Shown here piece by piece: positions 8,333 through 17,523 of a stretch of DNA of 58,649 nucleotides. The notes under the pieces are model-generated. The model made no database searches. It was not told the DNA's origin and was given only the letters and a program-made list of their open reading frames with translations. The stretch is from Verrucomicrobiota bacterium (GTDB lineage: Bacteria > Verrucomicrobiota > Verrucomicrobiia > Verrucomicrobiales > Verrucomicrobiaceae), in the NCBI GenBank assembly GCA_025360015.1, contig JANYCZ010000058.1:1-58649 (forward strand), given 5' to 3'. A program made the translations under genes and the position numbers. Position 1 is the stretch's first letter, and every line of letters begins with the position of its first letter.

Positions 8333-11300
8333 ATGCCATATCTGGCCTTCAATCTTAATGATGGAAATGAGTTCGTCTTCGACATCCTCGAAGAACGGCT
8401 GTCCATCGGGCGTGAAGCCAGCAATGACATTGTCATCGACAATACCTTCATTTCCAGCTTTCACGCGGAGTTCATCCGCCAAGCGGATGGCGGTTACGAA
8501 ATTGTCGATCTAAAGTCCTCCAACGGCACCTTTGTGAACGGCAGACGCGTGGAGCGTTTCCGTGTCAAAGGGGGGGATCGCATCATGTTCGGCCAGTTGG
8601 AGAGCCGGTTTCGTGAGCGGGCGCCGAAGGGGATGGCGTCCGATGGAGGGTCCAAATCCGTGTCCGCGCCCAAGGGCCAGCCAAGCCGTGAAGACGGAAA
8701 AAAAGGCGACACCGAAAGCATCCCCGCCCGGGACAAGGACAAGGAAGAGCCGCCCAAGACTGCGCCTGAAACCGGCAAAATCGAGGTCACCAAGCCGGTG
8801 GTGCACCGTGTGCCTGCCGATGCGCCGCGGGCGCCGGGTGGCAGCACGCCGCCTGCTTCGCTCATTCCCAAGCCTCCTGCTTTCACCCCGCCTGCTCCGG
8901 CATTCGACGCCGGCGCAGCCAAGCAGGCGGCCGAGCTGCGTGAAGAGACCGAAAAGCTCCGCCAGCAGCGGGATTCCCTGCGGGCGGAGAACGATGTGGA
9001 GCAGAAGCGGCGGGATGAGATCCGCTCGCTGGATGCCACGCTCGATGTCCGCAAAAAAGAACTCAGCCAGACGCAGGAAGAGATTACCGGATTTAAGAGC
9101 GAGGTCGAAAAGCTGCGCGGGCAGGTGCAAAGCGCCGGGGCCGACGTGGAGAATGCGAAGACAGACGCGGGCAAGCTCGACGCCAAACGCCGAGATCTGG
9201 GCAACCTCGAGAGCAAGCTCGAATCCACTCGTACCCTCGTGGCCAAGGCGGAGGAGGACCTGAACACTGCGCAGAAGGGCCTGCAAACCCTGCATGCGGA
9301 GGCTGACAAGCAGCACAAGGACCGTGAAGCTATGACGGCCAGACTCGTGGCCGAAGAAGCGGCCGCGAAGGAGAAGGTGGCGGCTGTCAGCCTACTGCTC
9401 GCCACGGCGCACAAATCCGAAGCGGAGCTTAAATCACAGCGCAGCGCTGAGTTGCGAGGGGTGGAGTCAGATCTCGCGGCGAAGCGTGCCACTCTGGAGC
9501 AGACCACCGCCGCCCTGGCGAAGGCCACGGAAGAGGCTGCGGCAAAAGAGGCCGCTGCGGCCAAGGCTGCGGCGGAACTCGCTGCGGCGAACGAAAAAAT
9601 AGGGCCGCTGCAAAACCAGCTCACCACCATCGAGGCGAAGCTCAAGGAAACCACGCAACTGCAAAGCGAGGCGCAGAAATCTGAGGCCGAACTCCAGTCG
9701 AAGCGTAGCGGGGAACTCCAGGCACTCGACACCCAGCTTGCGGCGAAAACGACCGAACTGGCAAAGTCGCAGGCAGATTTGACGAAAGTGCTGGGCGATC
9801 TCGCAGCACAGCAGGCCACACTCGGGAAAACCACGGAAGAAGCCAAGGCGCGCGAGAGCACGCTGGCCAAACTGGCAGCCGACGAAGCGGCGACGGTGCA
9901 GAAGCTGGCCGCGTTGCAACAGCAGCAGGCCGCTGCGGATGCCGAGGTGCAGCGCCTCACCACGCTACAGAGCGATGCCCACAAATCCGAGGCCGACCAG
10001 CTCACGAAACGCAGCGCCGAACTTCGAGATCTCGACACTCAGCTTGAAGCCCGGCGTGCCGACCTGACGAAGACGCAGGAGGAGCTGGCGAAGGTGCAGG
10101 GTGAGCTGGCCGGTCGCAGCGATGTGCTGCAAAAGACGACGGCGGAGGCAGCCACACGTGAAGCGGCAGTTGCCAAGCTTGCCATTGATGAGGCCGCCAC
10201 CGCACAGAAACTGGCGGAGTTGCAGAAGCAGGTCGGCGAGGCGGATGCGGAGGTGAAACGCCTCGCTGAGTTACAGGCTGATGCGCACCAATCCGAAGCC
10301 GAGCAGCGCACCAAGCGCAGTGCGGAATTGCAAAAGCTGGATCAACAATTCGAGACGCAGAGCGCCGAACTGAAGAAGACGCAGGCAGATTTGGCCAAAG
10401 CGCAGGGAGATCTCGCCGCGCAGAGTGATGCGCTGAAGAAGACCACGGAGGAGGCTAAAACACGTGAAGCCGCCGTTGCCAAGCTCGCCGCCGACGAAAC
10501 GACCATCGCGCAGAAACTGGCCGGGTTGCAGAAGCAGGTCGGCGAGGCGGATGCGGAGGTGAAGCGGCTCGCGGCGTTGCACGCTGATGCGCACCAATCC
10601 GAAGCCGAGCAGCGCACCAAGCGCAGTGCAGAGCTGCAAAAGCTGGATCAACAATTCGAGACGCAAAGCGCCGAACTGAAGAAGACGCAGGCAGATTTGG
10701 CCAAAACGCAGGGAGATCTCGCCGGGCAGAGTGATGCGCTGAAGAAGACCACGGAGGAGGCTAAAACACGTGAAGCCGCCGTTGCCAAGCTCGCCGCCGA
10801 CGAAACGACCATCGCGCAGAAACTGACCGAGTTGCAGAAGCAGGTCGGCGAGGCGGATGCAGAGGTGAAGCGCCTCACAGCCTTGCAGGCTGATGCGCAG
10901 AAGTCGGAAGCCGACCAGCGCACGAAACGCAGCGCTGAACTGCAGGATCTCGACAAGCAGCTCAGCGCACGGCGTGCGGACCTGAGCAAGACGCAGGCGG
11001 ATCTGGTGAAGGCCCAGGGCGATTTCACCGCGCAGAGTGATGCGCTGAAGAAGACCACGGAGGAGGCCAAAACACGCGAGGCTGCCGTGGCGAAGCTCGC
11101 TGCGGATGAAACGAGCACCGCGCAAAAGCTGGCCGGATTGCAAAAGCAGATCGGTGATGCCGATGCGGAAGTGAAGCGTCTGACGACATTGCAGGCTGAC
11201 GCACAGAAGTCCGAAGTGGAGCAGCGTACAAAACGCAGCGCTGATTTGCAGGAACTTGACAAGCAGCTAGACGGACGCCGCGCGGATCTGGCGAAACTCG

Positions 11301-14300
11301 AAGCACAGAAAGAAACGAAGCAGAACGAAATCGAGGCTGTCAATGCGTCGCTGGCGAAGGCCCAGGAGCAGGTGCAGCACGCGCAGACGCAGATCGCACA
11401 GCTGGGTGGCGAGGAAAAAGCCATCACGGTGCGTGTTGGGGAACTGCGAGGCAATGAAGACCGCCTCAACGCCGTGACCCAGACCTTGGGACAGATGGAA
11501 ACTCAGCGCGGCATGCTCGATGCCGCCATCGGTGCCCTGCTTGGCAAGCAGCAGACCCATGAGGCGGATGCGGGCACCGCCGAACAGCGAATGAAGGCCG
11601 TGCGCGGCCAGCTTGCCGAACTGGAGCAGCAGCATCTCGCCGCCGAAGAGCAGCTTGCGGCATTGAACACCCAGAAAGCAGACGCCGAAGCCGCTTTCGC
11701 CACTCAGGAGAAGGAAGCGCTGGCCAAACTGGCGGACATCGACAGACAGGCCACGGACACGCGGAAGCTGGACGAAGCGGAACGGCTGGATGCTGAGAAG
11801 CGTCATGCCGTCCTCGAAGCGCAGATTGCTGCAAGCGGCACCCGTCTGGCCGAGGTGCAGGCGCAGGTGAAGGAACTCGATGACAAGGCCGCCGATCTCA
11901 CCAACAAGCTCGATGACCTGGCCTCGACGGATTCGAAGCTCAAAGACACTGCAGACGCGCTGAAGGCCGTCGAATCGCACAAGGCCGAGGTGCTGGCTGC
12001 GGTCGCGGCGCTGGTGAAGGACCGTGACGAACGCACGCGCGAGCTGCTGGCCGCCACCGAGCATGGCCGTGCGCAGACGCTGCTGACACAGACGCTCACC
12101 CAGCGTCGCGAGACCTTGGAAAAAGAGGTGCACACCATTGAGGAGCAGCAGAGCGGGCTCTCTCAGGCCATGGGCAAGCTGCGTGAACAGGTGCGGCTGA
12201 CTGAAGCCGAGCTCAAGGAGCGCGAGTCCAAAATCGCCGCCGCCGAGCAGCGCACGAAGAATCTCGAAGAACTTGCCGCCACGGCTGACCAGCAGTTCAA
12301 AACGCTGCAGACGGAGCATAAAAAGATCGCCGAGCAGATCACGCTGGCCAAAAAGGATCTGGAGCAGTCGGTAGCTGCGGCGACCGAAAAGAAAAAAGAG
12401 GCCGCCGCTGCTGCTGCCACCGCCGAGAAAAGCTCCCAGCAGCAGTTCACGCTGGCGGAAAAAATCAGCGGCCTTGAAGCCGTTATCGCAACGCTAACGA
12501 CGACCCACGCCAGCACGCAGCAGAAATTGTCTGCGGCGGAGTCGGATCATCAAAATCTGCAGGACCGTCTGGTGGAGCGGCAGAAGGAAATCGCCAGTGC
12601 CGAGGCCCGCGTGGCCGAGCTTACGCAGCAAACCTCGGGGCTCGACGACCGCGTGAAGGCACTGGCCGCCGCGAACAAGCAAAACGCCGACCTTAGCGCA
12701 GCCATCACCACGGCCACGCAGGAGCGCGACAAATTGCTGGCCGAAACGCAGCGTCTGGCCAAAGAGCGCGGCGAGCTGGACGCCGTGCTGCCGGATCTGC
12801 GCGGCCATGTGAGGCAGACCCGCGCTGAAGCGGACAATTTGAAGGCCGAGCTTGCGGGGCTCATCAAGGACCGTGACGCTGCCGCCGCGACGCTGAAGGA
12901 ATCGATCGCTCAGCGCAAGGAATTCGATGCCGCCGTGGAGGCGTTGCGCCTCGAGTCGATCAATCTGGACAAAATTCTGGGTGACAAGCGCACCAATTTG
13001 GAAGCCGAGACGAAAGCGAAACTTGCGGAGGCCAATGCCGCCGAAACGCGGCTCAAGGGCGTGCAGGAACGCATTGCCATTGCTGAAAAACGCCTGGCGG
13101 AACTTGTGGAGGTGGATGCACGCATCGTCACGGCCACCAAGGCGCTCAAAGATACTGAAACGCAGCGGCAGGCGGAAGACAAGGCGCTGGCGGAACTGTC
13201 CCGCAATCAGGACAAGATGAAGAAGGATTTCGCCGCGCTCGAAGCATCCTTGAAGACCGAGAATGCGAAGCTGGCGGAACTGACGAAAGCCGCCAAAACG
13301 AACGAAGCCAAGGCGCTGGACGCCGAAAAACGGGCGGAAAAGGCCACGGCGGCGGCGCAGGTGGCCGAACAAAAACGTGCCGAGGCCGATGCCGCCGCTG
13401 AGAAGGCGCGTGCGGAGGAAAAGAACCTGCGGAAACAAATCCCTGCGCTGACCACCGAACTGGCGGGCATTCAGGCGCATCTGGTCACAGTCACGAAGGA
13501 ACGCGAAGAAGCTTCGCAGTTTGTGACGCGCCTAAACGTCAGCACCGACGGCCAGAACAAGAAGCTGGCCGAGTTGCAGCAGCAGGTCACTCAGCTGGAA
13601 GAGGCGCACAAGCTGCGTGAAGAGCGCGTGATGAAAGCGCAGGCAGATGTGGACAAGGAATCCGCGCGCCTGAAGGCGGCGCAGGAGCAGTCCCGCGCGG
13701 CGGAGGTGCAGCTGGGCGAGCTGGAAAAAGAGGTCAAAGACGCCAAACAGAAGGCGGATGCGGCGAAGAAGGACACCGCAGCGATCGAAGGCGAGCTGCG
13801 GCAGCGGCTTGACCGCGTGCAGAACCTCAAAGCCGACGAGGAACGCCTGCTCAAGACGATCCAGACGCAGAAGTCGGAACTGGCAGAGGTGGACATGTCC
13901 CACAAAGAACTGCACACCAAGATCGAGGCGCGGAAGACCGAGTTGGGCGACTACATCCAGGTCGGCGGCAAAATCCTTGGTCTTGGCCAGGCGCTGACGG
14001 GACTGGAATCACGCCAGACTGAGATCAACAAATCCCTGCGCAAAGCCGCGGAGGAGGATCTGGCCATCCAGGTGAAGCTGAACGCGGCGCAGGAGAGCCT
14101 GAACCGCGAATCCGCACGTGCCGAGCAGGCGCGCAAGGATCGCGAAGGTGCGGACGCTGAATTCAAGCAATTCAGCGCTGAAATTCAGAAGCAGGCGTCC
14201 GTTTTGCAAAATTACGAACTGGAGCAGAAGAAGCGCATCGCTGAGATGGAAAAACGCATCGCCGATCTGGGCACCACGCAGCAGCGCGCCGTGGGCCAAA

Positions 14301-14818
14301 TCGAGGAAACCAAGGCGGAACTGGCCCGCCTCGAAGGCAAAAAGCAGGAATTTGCACAGGCCGAGGCCCAGCTTAAGCAGTGGCAGGACATCGAAAAACG
14401 CCTGCGCGGCCAGTTGGTGGAGCTAGAGGAGAAACACGAGATCATGCGCCGCGGCCTGCCGACGGAGGAGAGCACGGTGGTCATGTTTGCGAACGACATC
14501 ATCAAGCGCATCGACCTCATTGACGCCCTGGTAGCCCGGTATGCCGGGGCGAACGGCAGCGACGTGCCGCAGCAACTCGTCACGCTGCGCGCTTCGTTTG
14601 AAGATATTTTGCACCAGCACGGGGTGACTGAATTTGACGTGCCGAATGGCACTGAAGTCGATATTGAGCTGCGCAAACGCATTGCGGTGGTGGATTCGCT
14701 GCCCGGGAAGTTGAAGCCCCGCGTCACCGAAAGCTGCCGCTCTGGCTTTATCTTCTCGCGTGGCGAGGGACACGAGATTATCCTGCGTAAAGTGGAGGTC
14801 CGAACTTCCAGCCAGTAG
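8333..14818 (+). CDS. Giant FHA / coiled-coil / GrpE-like protein (2161 aa)
   Basis: Domains in order: an FHA domain at about residues 1-95 (LSIGREASNDIVI, ISSFHAEF, DLKSSNGTFVNGRR, all key residues present); a Pro-rich linker at about 100-195; an almost unbroken Ala/Glu/Lys/Gln-rich coiled coil from about 197 to 2040, including 102-residue tandem repeats; and a compact C-terminal part at about 2085-2161. The last part (FEDILHQHGVTEFDVPNG, then TEVDIELRKRIAVVDS, SGFIF, ILRKVEVRTSS) resembles the beta head of GrpE, the Hsp70 nucleotide-exchange factor, which is itself joined to a long coiled coil. No signal peptide or membrane segment is seen, so it should be cytosolic. The next gene encodes an Hsp70, 36 bases downstream. 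A scaffold or filament that recruits Hsp70 is inferred. Confidence 0.85.
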   Translation: MPYLAFNLNDGNEFVFDILEERLSIGREASNDIVIDNTFISSFHAEFIRQADGGYEIVDLKSSNGTFVNGRRVERFRVKGGDRIMFGQLESRFRERAPKGMASDGGSKSVSAPKGQPSREDGKKGDTESIPARDKDKEEPPKTAPETGKIEVTKPVVHRVPADAPRAPGGSTPPASLIPKPPAFTPPAPAFDAGAAKQAAELREETEKLRQQRDSLRAENDVEQKRRDEIRSLDATLDVRKKELSQTQEEITGFKSEVEKLRGQVQSAGADVENAKTDAGKLDAKRRDLGNLESKLESTRTLVAKAEEDLNTAQKGLQTLHAEADKQHKDREAMTARLVAEEAAAKEKVAAVSLLLATAHKSEAELKSQRSAELRGVESDLAAKRATLEQTTAALAKATEEAAAKEAAAAKAAAELAAANEKIGPLQNQLTTIEAKLKETTQLQSEAQKSEAELQSKRSGELQALDTQLAAKTTELAKSQADLTKVLGDLAAQQATLGKTTEEAKARESTLAKLAADEAATVQKLAALQQQQAAADAEVQRLTTLQSDAHKSEADQLTKRSAELRDLDTQLEARRADLTKTQEELAKVQGELAGRSDVLQKTTAEAATREAAVAKLAIDEAATAQKLAELQKQVGEADAEVKRLAELQADAHQSEAEQRTKRSAELQKLDQQFETQSAELKKTQADLAKAQGDLAAQSDALKKTTEEAKTREAAVAKLAADETTIAQKLAGLQKQVGEADAEVKRLAALHADAHQSEAEQRTKRSAELQKLDQQFETQSAELKKTQADLAKTQGDLAGQSDALKKTTEEAKTREAAVAKLAADETTIAQKLTELQKQVGEADAEVKRLTALQADAQKSEADQRTKRSAELQDLDKQLSARRADLSKTQADLVKAQGDFTAQSDALKKTTEEAKTREAAVAKLAADETSTAQKLAGLQKQIGDADAEVKRLTTLQADAQKSEVEQRTKRSADLQELDKQLDGRRADLAKLEAQKETKQNEIEAVNASLAKAQEQVQHAQTQIAQLGGEEKAITVRVGELRGNEDRLNAVTQTLGQMETQRGMLDAAIGALLGKQQTHEADAGTAEQRMKAVRGQLAELEQQHLAAEEQLAALNTQKADAEAAFATQEKEALAKLADIDRQATDTRKLDEAERLDAEKRHAVLEAQIAASGTRLAEVQAQVKELDDKAADLTNKLDDLASTDSKLKDTADALKAVESHKAEVLAAVAALVKDRDERTRELLAATEHGRAQTLLTQTLTQRRETLEKEVHTIEEQQSGLSQAMGKLREQVRLTEAELKERESKIAAAEQRTKNLEELAATADQQFKTLQTEHKKIAEQITLAKKDLEQSVAAATEKKKEAAAAAATAEKSSQQQFTLAEKISGLEAVIATLTTTHASTQQKLSAAESDHQNLQDRLVERQKEIASAEARVAELTQQTSGLDDRVKALAAANKQNADLSAAITTATQERDKLLAETQRLAKERGELDAVLPDLRGHVRQTRAEADNLKAELAGLIKDRDAAAATLKESIAQRKEFDAAVEALRLESINLDKILGDKRTNLEAETKAKLAEANAAETRLKGVQERIAIAEKRLAELVEVDARIVTATKALKDTETQRQAEDKALAELSRNQDKMKKDFAALEASLKTENAKLAELTKAAKTNEAKALDAEKRAEKATAAAQVAEQKRAEADAAAEKARAEEKNLRKQIPALTTELAGIQAHLVTVTKEREEASQFVTRLNVSTDGQNKKLAELQQQVTQLEEAHKLREERVMKAQADVDKESARLKAAQEQSRAAEVQLGELEKEVKDAKQKADAAKKDTAAIEGELRQRLDRVQNLKADEERLLKTIQTQKSELAEVDMSHKELHTKIEARKTELGDYIQVGGKILGLGQALTGLESRQTEINKSLRKAAEEDLAIQVKLNAAQESLNRESARAEQARKDREGADAEFKQFSAEIQKQASVLQNYELEQKKRIAEMEKRIADLGTTQQRAVGQIEETKAELARLEGKKQEFAQAEAQLKQWQDIEKRLRGQLVELEEKHEIMRRGLPTEESTVVMFANDIIKRIDLIDALVARYAGANGSDVPQQLVTLRASFEDILHQHGVTEFDVPNGTEVDIELRKRIAVVDSLPGKLKPRVTESCRSGFIFSRGEGHEIILRKVEVRTSSQ
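9413..11290 (+). repeat. Tandem 306-bp coding repeats in the giant gene
   Basis: Units begin at 9413, 9677, 9983, 10289, 10595, 10901 and 11207, each with KSE/QSE-A-x-x-x-x-K-R-S-x-E/D-L. From 9677 the spacing is exactly 306 bases (102 residues) five times; the first unit is 264 bases and diverged, and the last is partial. Units starting at 10289 and 10595 are nearly identical at the DNA level, which points to recent duplication or gene conversion. The repeats keep the reading frame and code for coiled coil. Confidence 0.93.
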
Positions 14819-14854
14819 TCCCTCCTCTGGAACCTTTTTCACACACACATTGTT

Positions 14855-16345
14855 ATGGCTGAATACGTTGGAATCGACCTTGGCACCACCCTCTCCGGGC
14901 TGGCTTATCTGAAACCTGATGGCAACCCCGAAATCGTGCCAAACGCCGACGGAGAGCGCCTGACACATTCCGTGGTTTTCTTCGATTCGCATGAGGATGT
15001 GAAACTCGTCGGCAGCGCCGCCCGCGACGGTGGCGAACCCGACCGCACGATCTTTCAGATCAAGCGTTTCATGGACGATCCGGAGCATCTGGTGGAAATT
15101 GACGGCAAGAAGTGGACGCCGGCGGAAATCTCCGCGCTGATCCTCTCGAAGCTGAAGCGTGACTGTTCCAAGATTTGCGGCGACATCACCGAGGTCGTCA
15201 TCACCGTGCCGGCGAACTTCAATGAACTGGCGCGCAAAAGCACCATCGCCGCCGCTGAAATGGCCGGCATGAAGGTGAAACGTCTGGTGAACGAGCCGAC
15301 GGCGGCGGCGGTTTACTACACCCACTCCCAGGGTGTGAAGGGGCGTATCCTGGTGTTTGACCTAGGCGGCGGTACGCTGGACACGACGATCCTCGAAGTC
15401 GAAGGCGACAACATCAAGATCCTCACCTCCGAAGGCGCGCGCCATCTCGGCGGCAGTAACTTTGACGACATCCTGCTGGATGCCTACGCCGAGCAGTACA
15501 AGAAACAGACCGGTGCGGCACTGTACAGCGACGAACGCCACCGCCGCCGTGTGCTGCAGGCCACGGAAGACGCGAAAAAGATGCTCTCCAAGCTTCAGCG
15601 TGTGAATGACACCGTGGCTAACGATCAGAACAGCGGCATCGCCCGCATTGACCTGAGCCGTGAACATTTCGAAAAGCTGATCCGCGGCATGCTCACCCGC
15701 ACCGTTTTCCTCGTCGAGCAGGCGTTGGACTCCGCGAAGCTGAAGACCTCCGACATCGACCACGTGGTGCTCGTCGGCGGGTCGACGCGCATTCCGAAGG
15801 TGAAATCCATGCTGGAAAAGATGTTTGGCAAGGTGCCTAAATCCTGCGGCAACGTGGACGAGTGCGTGGCGCTGGGTGCGGCCTTGTTCGCGAAAAAATC
15901 ATCGCGCATCCAGGAAGTCTGCAATGCGAGCTACGGCACGCTGGCGATGGTGTACAACGCGAAGACGAAGGAGGAGAAGCTGATGAACTCCATCGTGATC
16001 CCCAAGAACACGCCGATCCCGTGTTCGCGCACGCAGGTTTATCAGACCTCCGAGGACAACGAGCGCGTCATCGAAGTGGACATCACCCAGGGCGAAGATG
16101 AAGACGCGAAATTTGTTGATGTCATTGGCCGCCTGACGCTGGATGTGCCGCCGAACCGCCCGAAGGGCTGCGAAGTGGCCGTGACATTCAGCTACGATGA
16201 AAATCAGCGCGTGCGTGCCTTGGTAGTGGACAAGCAGTCTGGGCGCAGCAAGGAAGTCGCCGTGACCTACAAGGGCGCGGGAGTGCTTTCGGATGAAGAA
16301 CTGAAGCGCCGCAGCCATCATCTTCGCGCCATGCGCATCGAATAA
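14855..16345 (+). CDS. DnaK-like Hsp70 chaperone lacking the helical lid
   Basis: A 496-residue Hsp70-family ATPase. The nucleotide-binding domain is complete: phosphate 1 loop GIDLGTTLSG (about residues 6-15), ITVPANFNELARKST, NEPTAAAVYY, the phosphate 2 loop FDLGGGTLD and the adenosine motif VVLVGGSTRIPKV. The remaining 110 or so residues fit a beta-type substrate-binding domain, but the alpha-helical lid of canonical DnaK (about 640 residues) is missing. The linker reads TLAMVYNAKTKEEK instead of the usual DVTPLSLGIET, so substrate handling is probably altered. It sits 36 bases after the GrpE-like giant gene and 26 bases before a small unknown gene, suggesting one operon. No DnaJ is nearby. 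The housekeeping dnaK is presumably elsewhere. Confidence 0.9.
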   Translation: MAEYVGIDLGTTLSGLAYLKPDGNPEIVPNADGERLTHSVVFFDSHEDVKLVGSAARDGGEPDRTIFQIKRFMDDPEHLVEIDGKKWTPAEISALILSKLKRDCSKICGDITEVVITVPANFNELARKSTIAAAEMAGMKVKRLVNEPTAAAVYYTHSQGVKGRILVFDLGGGTLDTTILEVEGDNIKILTSEGARHLGGSNFDDILLDAYAEQYKKQTGAALYSDERHRRRVLQATEDAKKMLSKLQRVNDTVANDQNSGIARIDLSREHFEKLIRGMLTRTVFLVEQALDSAKLKTSDIDHVVLVGGSTRIPKVKSMLEKMFGKVPKSCGNVDECVALGAALFAKKSSRIQEVCNASYGTLAMVYNAKTKEEKLMNSIVIPKNTPIPCSRTQVYQTSEDNERVIEVDITQGEDEDAKFVDVIGRLTLDVPPNRPKGCEVAVTFSYDENQRVRALVVDKQSGRSKEVAVTYKGAGVLSDEELKRRSHHLRAMRIE

Positions 16346-16371
16346 ACCACGGTAAATTAAGGATAAAACCT

Positions 16372-16704
16372 ATGTTTAAGATTCTCAAATCGCTCACCAA
16401 ATCGCTCGGCGGTGGCAAGGCTGCCGCTGAAGCCCCACCCACCACGGCCAAATCGGGCAGCTTGCTCGACAAGGTCAACAAGGGAGCCCCCGCCGCCGTC
16501 CCGGTGGAGCCGCCCAAAAGCTCGGAAGATCTCTGCGGCATCACGCCGAAGATGGCCAAGGATGAGATCAAGGCGCAGCTCAAGCTGCTGTTCCGCCGCT
16601 ACAACCGCAGTGCCTCCAGCCTGGATGCCAAGCTGCGCAGCGAGGCGGACCAGATGCTGAATGCCATCGTGGAGATGCGCGAGAAGCACTTCGGCGAGAT
16701 TTGA
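16372..16704 (+). CDS. Small unknown protein in the Hsp70 operon
   Basis: A 110-residue protein. The N-terminal half is Ala/Pro/Lys-rich and probably disordered; the C-terminal half (from DLCGITPKMAKDEIKAQL to the end) is predicted to form two or three amphipathic helices with many Arg and Lys. There is no HPD motif, so it is not a J-domain protein, although the size and position could suit an Hsp70 partner. It follows the Hsp70 gene by 26 bases and precedes the pseudouridine synthase by 33 bases. Function unknown. Confidence 0.72.
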   Translation: MFKILKSLTKSLGGGKAAAEAPPTTAKSGSLLDKVNKGAPAAVPVEPPKSSEDLCGITPKMAKDEIKAQLKLLFRRYNRSASSLDAKLRSEADQMLNAIVEMREKHFGEI

Positions 16705-16737
16705 TCCGGTTGTTTCCGATTTGGTTGGAGTGAAGGC

Positions 16738-17436
16738 ATGAAACTGGACCGACTCATTGCCGGGTATGAGGCTATGGGACGTCAGGCGGCGCATCTTGCC
16801 ATCGCTGCGCGGCGCGTGCGGGTGAATGAAGTGTGTGTGACGGACGGCCACCATCCGGTGGACCGGTTCATGAAGCTGGAGCTGGATGGCGTGGTGATCC
16901 AGGAAGCGGCACGTGCGCTGTATCTCATGCTGCACAAGCCGGTGGGGATTCTCAGTGCCACGAAGGACGACCAGCATCCCACCGTGATTGATTTGATCGA
17001 TGATCCCGACAAACACACGCTGCACATCGCTGGAAGGCTGGACCGCAGCACCTCAGGGCTGGTGTTGCTGACGAATGATGGCCGCTGGTCCAAACGGCTG
17101 ATGATGGCGGAGGAGGAAGTGCCGAAGGTGTATCTCGTTGAGACGCTGGATCCCATCGCTCCGGATGCGGTGGAGGCGTTTGCCCGCGGCTTTTACTTTC
17201 ACACGGAGGACATCACGACGCTGCCGGCGGGGATGGTGATTTTGGATGAGCGCCGTGCGCGGCTGACGCTGCATGAAGGGCGCTACCATCAGGTGAAGCG
17301 CATGTTTCACCGTGTGGGTAATCGTGTGACAAGCTTGCATCGTGAGAGCATTGGCGGCTTGGCGCTGCCCGCCGATCTGCCACCGGGTGCCTGGCGGGCG
17401 CTGACGGCTCAGGAGATTCCGGCTGCGTTTGGCTGA
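16738..17436 (+). CDS. rsuA: RsuA-type 16S rRNA pseudouridine synthase
   Basis: A 232-residue enzyme of the RsuA/RluB/E/F family, which makes pseudouridine in rRNA (U516 of 16S rRNA for RsuA). An S4-like RNA-binding segment is at the N-terminus (MKLDRLIAGYEAMGRQ), then YLMLHKPVG, then the catalytic-aspartate motif GRLDRSTSGLVLLTND at about residues 100-115, and the C-terminal GRYHQVKRMF typical of the family. Overall size and the HTEDITTLPA segment fit RsuA better than RluB, but the precise target is inferred. Start is the first ATG. Confidence 0.9.
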   Translation: MKLDRLIAGYEAMGRQAAHLAIAARRVRVNEVCVTDGHHPVDRFMKLELDGVVIQEAARALYLMLHKPVGILSATKDDQHPTVIDLIDDPDKHTLHIAGRLDRSTSGLVLLTNDGRWSKRLMMAEEEVPKVYLVETLDPIAPDAVEAFARGFYFHTEDITTLPAGMVILDERRARLTLHEGRYHQVKRMFHRVGNRVTSLHRESIGGLALPADLPPGAWRALTAQEIPAAFG

Positions 17437-17523
17437 ATTTCTGGTGGTTGTTTGTTTTCAAAAAATCCAGCTTTCGCAGATGCATTTAGCCCTTAATCTC
17501 CGAGTCTTGTGATCCCCCCACGC

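Noticed and set aside
9413..11290. Regular 306-bp repeats as a CRISPR or satellite array
   Set aside because: Units are long, directly adjacent without spacers, in frame, and code for coiled coil.
8494..14727. Long open frames antisense to the giant coiled-coil gene (up to 514 codons), Ser/Ala/Arg-rich or Leu/Arg-rich
   Set aside because: They mirror the repetitive GC-rich codons of the coding strand, have no domains and no start context.
16372..16704. Small protein after Hsp70 as a DnaJ/J-domain protein
   Set aside because: No HPD motif and the helices do not follow J-domain order.
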